Assembly (NCBI GenBank): GCA_017616575.1
Contig: JAFZXW010000161.1
Span: forward strand, 1 to 5,198
DNA length: 5,198 nucleotides
DNA from: Candidatus Methanomethylophilaceae archaeon
GTDB lineage: Archaea > Thermoplasmatota > Thermoplasmata > Methanomassiliicoccales > Methanomethylophilaceae
Direction: 5' to 3'
Shown here one piece after another: positions 1 through 5,198 of this stretch (the first letter of the stretch is position 1; each line of letters begins with the position of its first letter). A program made the translations under genes and the position numbers. Under the pieces are notes generated by a model. That model saw only the letters and a program-made list of their open reading frames with translations. It did no database searches and was not told the DNA's origin.

Positions 1-761
1 ATCGGTATCACATGCGGCCTGCCTTCCATGTCCACGACCTTGGAACGGACCGAATACACCTTTCTGATCATCTCCTCGGTGACGACCTCGGCCGGAGGGC
101 CGTACGCCTCCACCTCGCCAGGCTCCCTCAAGACTAAAACCTCGTCCGCGAACCTCGCCGCGATGTTCAGGTCATGGCTTATCATCACCACCCTCGCGCC
201 GGTCTCCCTGGCCAGCACCTGGAGGAAGTTGGTGACGAACAGCTGATGCTTGACATCCAGGTTGGCCGTGGGCTCGTCCAGTATCAGTATCTCCGCCTCC
301 CTCACCAAGCCCCTGCAAAGATTGGCTTTCTGCATCTGCCCCGCGGAGAGCTCCCCTATCCCGCGCAGAGCCATGCCCTCCATCCTCATGGTCCTGAGAG
401 CGCGATACGCGGCGGCCACGTCCTCCGGGTCTATCCTCCACTTGCTTTTCGAGTCCCTGCCGATGAGTATGGAATCGACCACCGACATGGGGAAGCTCGG
501 CTGGGCGGATGCCGGGACGTAGCCTATCAGCCGGGAGATCTCTTTGACCGTGTAGTCCTTCACCGGGCGCCCGTCGACCAGGACCTCCCCCGAAGTCGGC
601 TTCAGGAGGCCGTTCATGCATTTCACCAAGGTCGACTTCCCGACGCCGTTCGGGCCTATTATGCAGGTGAGTCCGGCGCCCTCGATGCACACGTTGATGT
701 CGCGGAGGACCGGCTCCTTGCCGTACCCGAAGCTCATCGACCTGACGTCTATCGAGGGCAC
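1..761 (-). CDS. ABC transporter ATPase, FecE/BtuD class (iron-siderophore/cobamide importer), 3' end cut by window edge
   Basis: Cytoplasmic ATP-hydrolysing subunit that would power uptake through the neighbouring permease. The 253 codons present contain the whole ABC core: Walker A GPNGVGKST (residues 36-44), Q-loop Gln87, signature LSAGQ (138-142), Walker B ILILDEP (158-164) and switch His196 in SHD. The signature has Ala where LSGGQ is classic; as I recall, archaeal FecE/BtuD proteins often show this. Family members are usually about 255-270 residues, so little is missing at the left edge. The GTG start at 761 is chosen because GAGGTG lies 5 bases upstream and an in-frame TGA at 788-786 excludes much longer starts. 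It follows the permease almost without a gap, so translation is probably coupled. Class assignment is firm; the transported substrate (ferric siderophore, haem or cobamide) cannot be read from this subunit. Confidence 0.93.
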   Translation of the reverse strand, partial: MPSIDVRSMSFGYGKEPVLRDINVCIEGAGLTCIIGPNGVGKSTLVKCMNGLLKPTSGEVLVDGRPVKDYTVKEISRLIGYVPASAQPSFPMSVVDSILIGRDSKSKWRIDPEDVAAAYRALRTMRMEGMALRGIGELSAGQMQKANLCRGLVREAEILILDEPTANLDVKHQLFVTNFLQVLARETGARVVMISHDLNIAARFADEVLVLREPGEVEAYGPPAEVVTEEMIRKVYSVRSKVVDMEGRPHVIP

Positions 762-762
762 G

Positions 763-1872
763 TCGCCACCTCGGCTGCTTGTTCTTCACGATCAGATACA
801 GGAACATCGGCCCTCCGATGAAAGCCGTGACCACCCCGACCTGGAGCGTGTTGGGCGCGATGACCACCCTGCCTATCACGTCGGACGCCAGCAGGAGGGC
901 CGCCCCGCATGCCGCCGACGCCGGGATCAGGAGCCTGTTGTCCGACCCTATGAAGATGCGGGCGATGTGCGGGCAAACCAGCCCCACGAATCCGATCAGG
1001 CCGGTGAAGCAGACCACGGAGGCGGCCACCAGGGATGTCGCGGCCAGACATGCCAGCCGGAACTTCTCCACGTCCACCCCCAGCGCGCGGGCGCTCTCGT
1101 CCCCCATGGACATCTTGTTCATCCTGTCGGAGACCAGCTGCACCGCCACCGTCCCCGGCACCACGAACACCGCCATGACGGCCACGTCGGACCATGAGAG
1201 GCCGGTCAGCGACCCCACCGACCAGTTGTAGACGTTGGCCAGGGCCTCGTCCGTCGCCCAGAGCTTCAGGACCGTGTTGCACGCGTTGAACAAGTACATC
1301 ACGGCGATCCCCGCCATGATTATCGTGGTCGCGGACGAGCCGTTCATCCTGGATACGGCGAGAATCATCATCATCGGGATCAAGGAGAACAGGAACGCGT
1401 TGACCACTATGGCGTACTGCCCGCTGGCGAAGGAGAACCCGGCGCAGACCGCCAAGGTGGCCCCCAGCGACGCCCCCGACGATATGCCGGTGGTGTACGT
1501 GTCCGCCAGGGGGTTCTTCAGCATGCTCTGCATGGCCACACCGCAGACCGCCAAAGCGGACCCGGCCAGAAGGCCTCCGATGACGCGGGGGAGGCGAAGC
1601 TCCCATACGACGTAATCGTCGGTGGCGTTGGTCACGTCGCCCACGATATGCTCCCAGATGCGGACGTAGGTGTCCAGGAAAGAGATCGAGTACTCGCCTA
1701 TGGAGATGGCGTATCCCGACACCACGACCGCGATCACGGCGCAGGCGGCGATGAAAAGGAGTTTGGAGAGGGAGAACCTGCGGTACTCGGACAGGTCCCG
1801 GTCGTCGGCCTCGGTCCGCTCCTTGCTGAGCCACGACCTCACCGCCTCTTCGACCAGCCCGTCCGGGTCCAC
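763..1872 (-). CDS. FecCD/BtuC-type ABC transporter permease; stop codon missing at the expected end
   Basis: Polytopic membrane subunit forming the import channel. The 369 sense codons start with a charged, acidic cytoplasmic stretch (residues 1-35) longer than usual, then a first membrane helix at about 37-58. Family hallmarks follow: WELRLPRVIGG (90-100), Q115 with KNPLADTYTTGISSGASLGA (119-138), the coupling-helix region GFVGLVCPHIAR (294-305), and C-terminal QVGVVTAFIGGPMFLYLI (344-361). The GTG start at 1872 has GAGGGG 5 bases upstream and lies 11 bases after the stop of the binding-protein gene. The protein should end at about QPRW (369), but the next codon is CGA (765-763), and the frame stays open to 172 across the ATPase gene. 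That extension is only the ATPase read in the wrong frame. A TGA-to-CGA change or a small indel is the likely cause; I place the end at the CGA. Confidence 0.9.
767..772 (-). promoter_or_regulatory. Ribosome binding site of the ATPase gene
   Basis: GAGGTG on the minus strand, 5 bases before the GTG at 761-759. It lies inside the last codons of the permease and decides the non-ATG start of the ATPase gene. Confidence 0.7.
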
Positions 1873-1877
1873 AGGAT

Positions 1878-1883
1878 CCCCTC
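1878..1883 (-). promoter_or_regulatory. Ribosome binding site of the permease gene
   Basis: GAGGGG on the minus strand, 5 bases before the GTG at 1872-1870 and directly after the TGA of the upstream gene (1886-1884). It supports the GTG start of the permease. Confidence 0.6.
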
Positions 1884-3236
1884 TCAATACTTGGCGAGGC
1901 GGTCGTTGTACTGGTGGTACTCCGTCCCGGTGTAGAACCAGCCGCCCTGCTTCTTCACGTCGATCTTGGCGGTCGTGAAGTTGTCGAAGTACTCCTGGAG
2001 GGCCTTCCACCCGTCCTCCTCGCTGAACACGTCGGGATAGAGGAGGTAGGCAAGGTACATCAGGTTGGCGAACCCGCCGAAGGAGTTGTACGAGTACGTG
2101 GTCCCGAGCAGCTGCCCGGAGGCGTAGGCGGCGGTCCTGTCGTAGTAAGTCACCGCCTCCTCGAACCTCTCGTTGTACATCTCGGGGGTGTAGTAGGTGT
2201 CGTTCACCTTCTTGGTGTCCGTCCCCTCCTGCTGGATTATCACGAAGTCGAACTCCTTCCCGCAGTTCTCTATGAACCAGTCCTTCTCCACGTTCAGGCG
2301 GTAGTTGCTGGTGGACTTGGACGGGCTGTCGAAGACGTCGCTGATGAGCCCGATCATGTCCGCCGCCCCGGTGCCCTCGCACTCTATTATGATGTCGGAG
2401 CGCGTGGACTGGTTGGCGTACATCAAGGTAATGACGGACTTGGCCTTGGAGTCGACCTTCTGCATCCCCTTGCTCAGCTTCTCGAGGAGCCCGTTGACAT
2501 AGTCGGCGTATGCCTTGGCCTTCTCGTTCTCGTTGATCAGGGCCCCGAGGGTCAGCACGGTGCTGACGTAGGTGCTGCTCTTGGAAACGTCGACGTAGAA
2601 CGGGACGACCCCGGTGCCTGCGGCGGCCGCGGCGTCCACGACGTCGCTCTTGCCCTGGCTGGCTATGACCAGGTCGCAATCGCATTCCAGAATGAGCTCG
2701 GTGGTTATGTTGCTGCCCTTGAACGACTTCTGGATGTTGCTGGTGTCGTACCTGTGGGAGTTGGACGAGGTTGTGGACTCGCTAGCCAGGACCACGTCGC
2801 TCCAGCATCCCAGGAGCGTGGCCAGCTCGGCCTGCTGCCAGTACGACACGCCGATGCGGCTGTGGCTTACAGGGTAGTCGACCTGGACGGTCCTGCCGTA
2901 GATGTCCACGTAGCTGACCTTGCAGCTCTTCCCCTGGACGATGCTGCGGACCAGGTTGACGTCGGAGACGGTTATGCGCCCGTCGTTGTCAGCGTCGGCG
3001 TAGGGGTACTTGGCCTTGTCCCAGTCCCCGGAGCTCACCAGGTTCTCCAGGAGCCTCACGTCCTTGTCATCTATGTAGTCGTCGTTGTTGGCGTTGCCGA
3101 ACACCTTGACGTTGCCGGTGGGCTCCACCTCTTTAGGCCCGTTGTCGTTGGCGACGAAAAGGGCGGTAGCGCAGATCACGGCCACCAGCGCCACGGCCGC
3201 GACCGCGATGAGAATGTAGCTTTTGTTCGCTGCCAT
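1884..3236 (-). CDS. Membrane-anchored ABC substrate-binding protein (iron/cobamide class) with N-terminal dockerin-like domain
   Basis: Extracellular ligand-capture subunit of the importer, 450 residues, ending in TGA. One hydrophobic helix (7-29) acts as signal-anchor; Cys22 inside it is not a clear lipobox. Next come two dockerin-type calcium loops: the first with N48, N50, D52, I55, D59, the second with D81, D83, D85, G86, I88, D92. The rest (about 105-450) resembles class III (TroA/FepB-like) binding proteins: an opening strand at 106-120, SHSRIGVS (124-131), a LILECDCDLVIASQGK segment (181-196) and a final lobe with NLMYLAYLLYPDVFS (391-405). This ATG is the first possible start because an in-frame TGA lies four codons upstream; there is no strong Shine-Dalgarno, so a short or absent leader is possible. 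It is the first gene of the operon. Ligand unknown. The dockerin fusion is the unusual part. Confidence 0.9.
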   Translation of the reverse strand: MAANKSYILIAVAAVALVAVICATALFVANDNGPKEVEPTGNVKVFGNANNDDYIDDKDVRLLENLVSSGDWDKAKYPYADADNDGRITVSDVNLVRSIVQGKSCKVSYVDIYGRTVQVDYPVSHSRIGVSYWQQAELATLLGCWSDVVLASESTTSSNSHRYDTSNIQKSFKGSNITTELILECDCDLVIASQGKSDVVDAAAAAGTGVVPFYVDVSKSSTYVSTVLTLGALINENEKAKAYADYVNGLLEKLSKGMQKVDSKAKSVITLMYANQSTRSDIIIECEGTGAADMIGLISDVFDSPSKSTSNYRLNVEKDWFIENCGKEFDFVIIQQEGTDTKKVNDTYYTPEMYNERFEEAVTYYDRTAAYASGQLLGTTYSYNSFGGFANLMYLAYLLYPDVFSEEDGWKALQEYFDNFTTAKIDVKKQGGWFYTGTEYHQYNDRLAKY

Positions 3237-3270
3237 CTTATCGTATCATTGGAACATATATCCATTATTT

Positions 3271-3287
3271 AGACATGTCTTTATATA
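3271..3287 (-). promoter_or_regulatory. Promoter of the ABC operon: TATA box with adjoining palindrome
   Basis: On the minus strand TATATAAA (3287-3280) is a good archaeal TATA box. It would place the transcript start near 3258, about 22 bases before the ATG at 3236. The perfect 10-bp palindrome AGACATGTCT (3271-3280) abuts and overlaps it by one base on the downstream side, where a repressor would block initiation. A weaker TATA-like GGATATAT (3262-3255) could drive a leaderless transcript instead. Confidence 0.6.
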
Positions 3288-3484
3288 CTGGCCTTGTACG
3301 ACAAATTAAATAGAACTAATAAAAATTAAATTAAACCATTTATTAATAAATGATTAAAATTAATTAATATCTTGTAAAATCACCTTATTTATAAATGAAC
3401 AACGACTTGGATTATTGCGATAATAAATGCAATACAAAAAGAATCATGCCGACATTGCAATCCAAAAGAAAGCGATGACATGAA
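3288..3484. other. AT-rich intergenic spacer
   Basis: About 200 bases between the operon promoter and the tRNA, very AT-rich compared with the flanking genes. It holds a 16-bp palindrome (3337-3352), a plus-strand TATA-like TTTATAAAT (3388-3396), and scattered short inverted ATTGC/GCAAT and TTGGATT/AATCCAA repeats (3407-3465). T-rich minus-strand sequence just past the tRNA (about 3471-3464) may end its transcript. I see no convincing gene. Confidence 0.6.
3337..3352. repeat. 16-bp perfect palindrome in the spacer
   Basis: CATTTATTAATAAATG is its own reverse complement. The arms extend two more base pairs after one mismatched pair. In such AT-rich DNA a palindrome of this length may arise by chance, so a protein-binding role is only a possibility. 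Confidence 0.5.
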
Positions 3485-3559
3485 TGGAGCCACTGGAGGG
3501 GATCGAACCCCCGGCCTGCGGTTTACGAAACCGCCGCTATACCCCTAAGCCACAGTGGC
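3485..3559 (-). tRNA. tRNA-Thr (anticodon CGU), CCA encoded
   Basis: The minus strand folds into a full cloverleaf. The acceptor stem GCCACTG/CAGTGGC has 7 perfect pairs, and the D arm starts GCT and ends AGC. The anticodon stem GCGGT/ACCGC carries loop TTCGTAA with CGT in the middle (3527-3525), reading ACG (Thr). The T arm is GGGGG/CCCTC around TTCGATC. The discriminator is U, as in archaeal threonine tRNAs, and CCA is encoded at 3487-3485. No intron. Total length is 75 bases. Confidence 0.97.
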
Positions 3560-3583
3560 ACGCTTAGGTGGAACGAACGATAC

Positions 3584-3593
3584 TATAAAAATA
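3584..3593 (-). promoter_or_regulatory. Box A (TATA) promoter of the tRNA-Thr gene
   Basis: TATTTTTATA on the minus strand is centred about 29 bases upstream of the tRNA 5' end, the expected distance for archaeal box A. The same bases read TATAAAAATA on the plus strand, so divergent transcription toward the CsoR gene is possible. From here to 3763 I see no gene. A TATA-like ATTTATTA at about 3724-3731 is better placed for the CsoR gene. Confidence 0.6.
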
Positions 3594-3763
3594 TGGCTAA
3601 CAGGCCCCCTTTCCAGTGGAGAATCCCCAATGATATCCGATCGCAAATCGACATCGGCGTCCCGAACGCCAAATCTGCAATGACGAAGGATGAACATCGC
3701 TTCTGGACATCCACCCGTGGAGCCATTTATTACTGGTCGCCCATACGCGGTCATATCCACGAC

Positions 3764-3768
3764 GGAGG
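3764..3768 (+). promoter_or_regulatory. Ribosome binding site of the CsoR-family gene
   Basis: GGAGG lies 7 bases before the ATG at 3776. It favours that start over the in-frame ATG at 3788 and over the far upstream ATG at 3593. A TATA-like ATTTATTA at about 3724-3731 would give a leader of roughly 25 bases that includes this site. Confidence 0.75.
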
Positions 3769-3775
3769 AAGCGAC

Positions 3776-4051
3776 ATGAGGTCCTGCATGGATTCCGACA
3801 ATCTGCACAGAAGGCTGAAGAAGATCATCGGCCAGGTCCAGGCCATCGACCGTATGGTGGACGAGGACATACCGTGCGAAGACATACTGACACAGGTAAA
3901 CGCCGCCAAATCGGCGCTCCATAAAGTAGGCGAGATCGTGCTCGTAGGCCATCTTAACCATTGCGTCCGCGAAGGTATCGAACACGGCGACGCAGACCAG
4001 ACGATCGCCGATTTCAGCAAGGCCATAGAGAATTTCTCGAAAATAAGACGA
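3776..4051 (+). CDS. csoR: CsoR-family metal-sensing transcriptional repressor (copper-type ligands); stop codon missing
   Basis: Small all-helical DNA-binding repressor that releases its operator when it binds metal. The about 91-residue domain is complete for the CsoR/RcnR/FrmR family: LHRRLKKIIGQVQAIDRM (10-27), DIPCEDILTQVNAAKSAL (31-48), GHLNHCV (58-64). The Cu(I) ligand set is present as Cys34, His59 and Cys63, with the same spacing (25 and 4 residues) as Cys36/His61/Cys65 of the Mycobacterium tuberculosis protein. RcnR nickel/cobalt sensors and FrmR formaldehyde sensors use other ligand sets. It precedes a metal-transporting ATPase on the same strand, the usual partner. No stop occurs where it should: after FSKIR the frame reads CGA (4049-4051) and stays open to 5002 inside the ATPase gene. 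A TGA-to-CGA change explains this; so does one extra A in the AAAA at 4040-4043, since removing one gives FSK then TAA. The end given is therefore approximate. Confidence 0.9.
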
Positions 4052-4086
4052 GGATGGAGATTGAACTATACTTCCTATAAAGTTGA

Positions 4087-4097
4087 TTTTTTTATAC
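4087..4097 (+). promoter_or_regulatory. TATA box of the metal ATPase gene, overlapping an oligo-T terminator of csoR
   Basis: A run of seven T (4087-4093) followed by ATA gives TTTTATAC, centred about 25 bases before the ATG at 4119. Transcription would then start at or next to the start codon, meaning a leaderless mRNA, which fits the lack of a proper Shine-Dalgarno. The same T run could terminate the csoR transcript. Confidence 0.5.
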
Positions 4098-4103
4098 TCC
4101 AAT

Positions 4104-4120
4104 ATACCTATACAGGGTAT
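4104..4120 (+). promoter_or_regulatory. Candidate CsoR operator
   Basis: ATACC-TATACAG-GGTAT is a dyad with 5-bp perfect arms and a 7-base centre. Known CsoR operators have the same outline, TACC and GGTA arms around a GC-containing centre. It lies between the TATA box and the start codon, overlapping the first two bases of the ATG, so an occupied site would block initiation. The repressor gene next door is the obvious candidate binder. Confidence 0.5.
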
Positions 4121-5021
4121 GAGTATCTTCACAGCCATAACGGCCGTGGCGGTCTCTGCCGCCGCATTGGTGCTGAGCTTCGCAACGGACCTCCCCATGG
4201 ACCCGGCATGGACGGCTGTGGCGCTCTGCGGGACGCCGATAGTGTACGGCGCAATCCGCGCTATCGTCCTGGAACGCGACATCAAGGCCGACCTGCTGGT
4301 GTCGATCGCCATCGTGGCCTCCGTCGCCATAGGCGAGGTCCTGGCCGCCGGGACGGTGGCGACGATAATGGCCGCCGGGGCCCTTCTCGAGGACGCCACC
4401 GCCAGAAAGGCCATGAAGGGCTTGGAGGAGCTGTCCTCCATGAAGGCCGCCGTCGCCAGGAAGGTCCTCGAGGACGGGTCCGAGCTGATGGTGGGCCCGG
4501 AGGGCCTCCTGCCTGGAGACAAGGTCCGCGTCCTCGCCGGAGAGACGATACCGGCCGACGGCACCGTCCTCGCCGGAGAGGCGTCGGTGGACGAGTCCGT
4601 ACTCACGGGGGAGTCCATGCCGGTGTACAAGGGACCGGGAGACCGCGTCTCAGGCGGGACCGTCGACATGTAGGGCTCCTTCGACATGGTATCAGAAAGG
4701 GTAGGGGAAGAATCGTCCATCCGCAGGATGGCCAGGCTCATCGAGTCTGTGGACCCCGGAGGGTCCAGGATCGTCAGGGAGGCGGACAGGTGGGCCACCT
4801 GGATGGTCGTCGCGTCGCTGTCGGTGGCCGCTTTGACGCTGATTGCCACCGGGGACGTCGTCAGGGCGGTGTCGGTGACCGTGGTGTTCTGCCCGTGCGC
4901 CTTCGTGATGGCCACCCCTACGGCCATCATGGCCGCGGTCGGGAACCTCTCCAGGCACGGAGTGCTGGTGAAGGACGGCGGCGCCGTCGAAAGGCTTGCT
5001 AAGACGGATGTGATGGTGCTG
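4119..5021 (+). CDS. P1B-type heavy-metal-transporting ATPase (probable Cu+ exporter), in-frame TAG, 3' part missing at chimeric junction
   Basis: Membrane pump that would expel metal using ATP. There is no N-terminal metal-binding domain. Four hydrophobic segments (about 4-22, 31-50, 57-72, 74-90) lead to the actuator domain with LPGDKV (131-136) and TGES (163-166). Codon 185 (4671-4673) is TAG, but the same frame continues with GSFDM, VGEESSIRRM (195-204), DRWATW (223-228), and the membrane helix carrying the Cys258-Pro259-Cys260 ion-binding motif (FCPCAF, then ATPTAIMAA). The family sequence stops after AKTDVMVL (294-301), exactly where DKTGT with the phosphorylated Asp should follow, so the catalytic half is absent. 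ATG 4119 is chosen by the TATA spacing; a TTG at 4083 lies upstream of the promoter. CPC occurs in both Cu and Zn pumps, so copper is inferred mainly from the CsoR neighbour. The TAG may encode pyrrolysine, or be a mutation or error. Confidence 0.88.
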
Positions 5022-5025
5022 TCGG
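5012..5025. other. Junction between archaeal and bacterial sequence (probable chimeric assembly)
   Basis: Up to about codon CTG (5019-5021) the frame encodes a P-type ATPase. From about TCG (5022) it encodes a Bacteroidetes Wzc-like protein. Base composition and codon choice change from strongly GC-rich to mixed just after this point. The exact breakpoint is uncertain by several bases. Confidence 0.75.
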
Positions 5026-5198
5026 TGAGCGACATTTCCCCCAAAAGAGCCGATGACTTCATCAACATGGTGATCGCGGTCTATAACAACAACTGGCTGA
5101 AAGACAAGAACCAGATTATGGCGAGCACCTCCGTGTTTATCGATGAACGTCTGAAACTGATCGAGCAGGAATTGGGTAATGTGGATAGCGATATTTCG
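5022..5198 (+). CDS. Fragment of Wzc-like polysaccharide chain-length determinant / tyrosine autokinase, Bacteroidetes type
   Basis: 59 codons, open at both ends. The peptide has SDISPKRADDFIN, then VYNNNWLKDKNQ, then STSVFIDERLKLIEQELGNVDSDIS. This is the periplasmic coiled-coil stretch and the start of the GNVR-like region seen in exopolysaccharide tyrosine autokinases of Bacteroides and Prevotella, where near-identical phrases (VYNENW.KDKNQ, STS.FI.ERL..IE.ELG.VD.DI) are typical. In those bacteria the protein sits in the inner membrane and controls capsule or exopolysaccharide chain length; its kinase domain would lie beyond the window. It has no functional link with metal export, and the in-frame join to the ATPase looks accidental. 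Family recognition is from memory of the motif, not a search. Confidence 0.75.

Noticed and set aside
749..1834. Minus-strand frame (361 codons) inside the permease gene
   Set aside because: It is the permease read in another frame: Arg/Gly/His-rich with no membrane helices. Its TAG at 751-749 matters only as the stop reached if the permease has a one-base shift.
1914..3272. Long plus-strand open frame (452 codons) opposite the binding-protein gene
   Set aside because: It mirrors the binding-protein gene on the other strand, has low-complexity Val/Gly/Leu-rich translation with no known motif, and GC-rich genes commonly leave open antisense frames.
3395..3478. Small plus-strand ORF of 27 codons in the spacer (ATG at 3395, TGA at 3476)
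   Set aside because: It overlaps the only nearby TATA-like site, so its start codon would precede the transcript start. It has no Shine-Dalgarno and no recognisable sequence.
3593..3775. Upstream in-frame extension of csoR (ATG at 3593)
   Set aside because: The ATG lies inside the tRNA box A region with no ribosome binding site, and the added 61 residues resemble nothing. The ATG at 3776 has a well-spaced GGAGG and gives the normal family length.
4083..4118. TTG start adding 12 residues to the metal ATPase
   Set aside because: It would lie upstream of or within the T-run/TATA element and the operator, so it would not be in the transcript predicted from that promoter.
4692..4958. Minus-strand open frame of 88 codons opposite the CPC region of the ATPase
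   Set aside because: His/Gly/Arg-rich shadow of the GC-rich ATPase codons, with no initiation signal.
3545..5068. Minus-strand open frame (507 codons) opposite csoR and the metal ATPase
   Set aside because: The translation is Ser/Thr/Ala-rich shadow sequence; it crosses both the tRNA promoter and the chimeric junction, so it cannot be one natural gene.
1..5198. CRISPR array, insertion sequence, defence or other novel multi-gene system
   Set aside because: I found no spaced direct repeats, transposase motifs, terminal inverted repeats or nuclease domains. Apart from the anomalies reported, the genes belong to two ordinary transport modules.

Overview
This window looks like a fragment of an archaeal genome with a short piece of bacterial DNA at its right end. 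Archaeal signs are the TATA-box promoters, a threonine tRNA with U73, GC-rich genes separated by an AT-rich spacer, and a membrane-anchored substrate-binding protein with dockerin-like repeats. A gut or rumen methanogen of the Methanomassiliicoccales is my best guess. That is an inference; no marker gene in the window proves it.

Minus strand, 1-3236: a three-gene importer of the iron-siderophore/cobalamin ABC class. Transcription runs right to left: dockerin-bearing substrate-binding protein, FecCD/BtuC-type permease, FecE/BtuD-type ATPase. Genes are tightly packed, each of the last two with a GTG start and its own Shine-Dalgarno sequence. The ATPase runs off the left edge. The promoter lies at about 3280, where a TATA box abuts a 10-bp palindrome. 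From 3288 to 3484 is AT-rich spacer, followed by a minus-strand tRNA-Thr(CGU) at 3485-3559 with its own box A.

Plus strand, 3776-5021: a copper-type metal-resistance module. It encodes a CsoR-family repressor with an intact Cys-His-Cys metal site, then a P1B-type metal-transporting ATPase. Between them lies a compact promoter with a dyad (ATACC/GGTAT) resembling CsoR operators, overlapping the ATPase start codon.

Three coding anomalies stand out. The ATPase frame is interrupted by one in-frame TAG at 4671, yet its homology continues without a shift, so this is a candidate pyrrolysine codon (or a nonsense mutation or sequence error). The permease and CsoR both lack a stop where the protein should end, and both carry CGA, one transition from TGA, at or near that place.

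At about 5012-5025 the ATPase changes abruptly, just before its DKTGT phosphorylation motif, into a Bacteroidetes-type Wzc-like polysaccharide chain-length/tyrosine-kinase protein. This is most likely a chimeric assembly join, so the last ~180 bases should not be attributed to the archaeon without checking.
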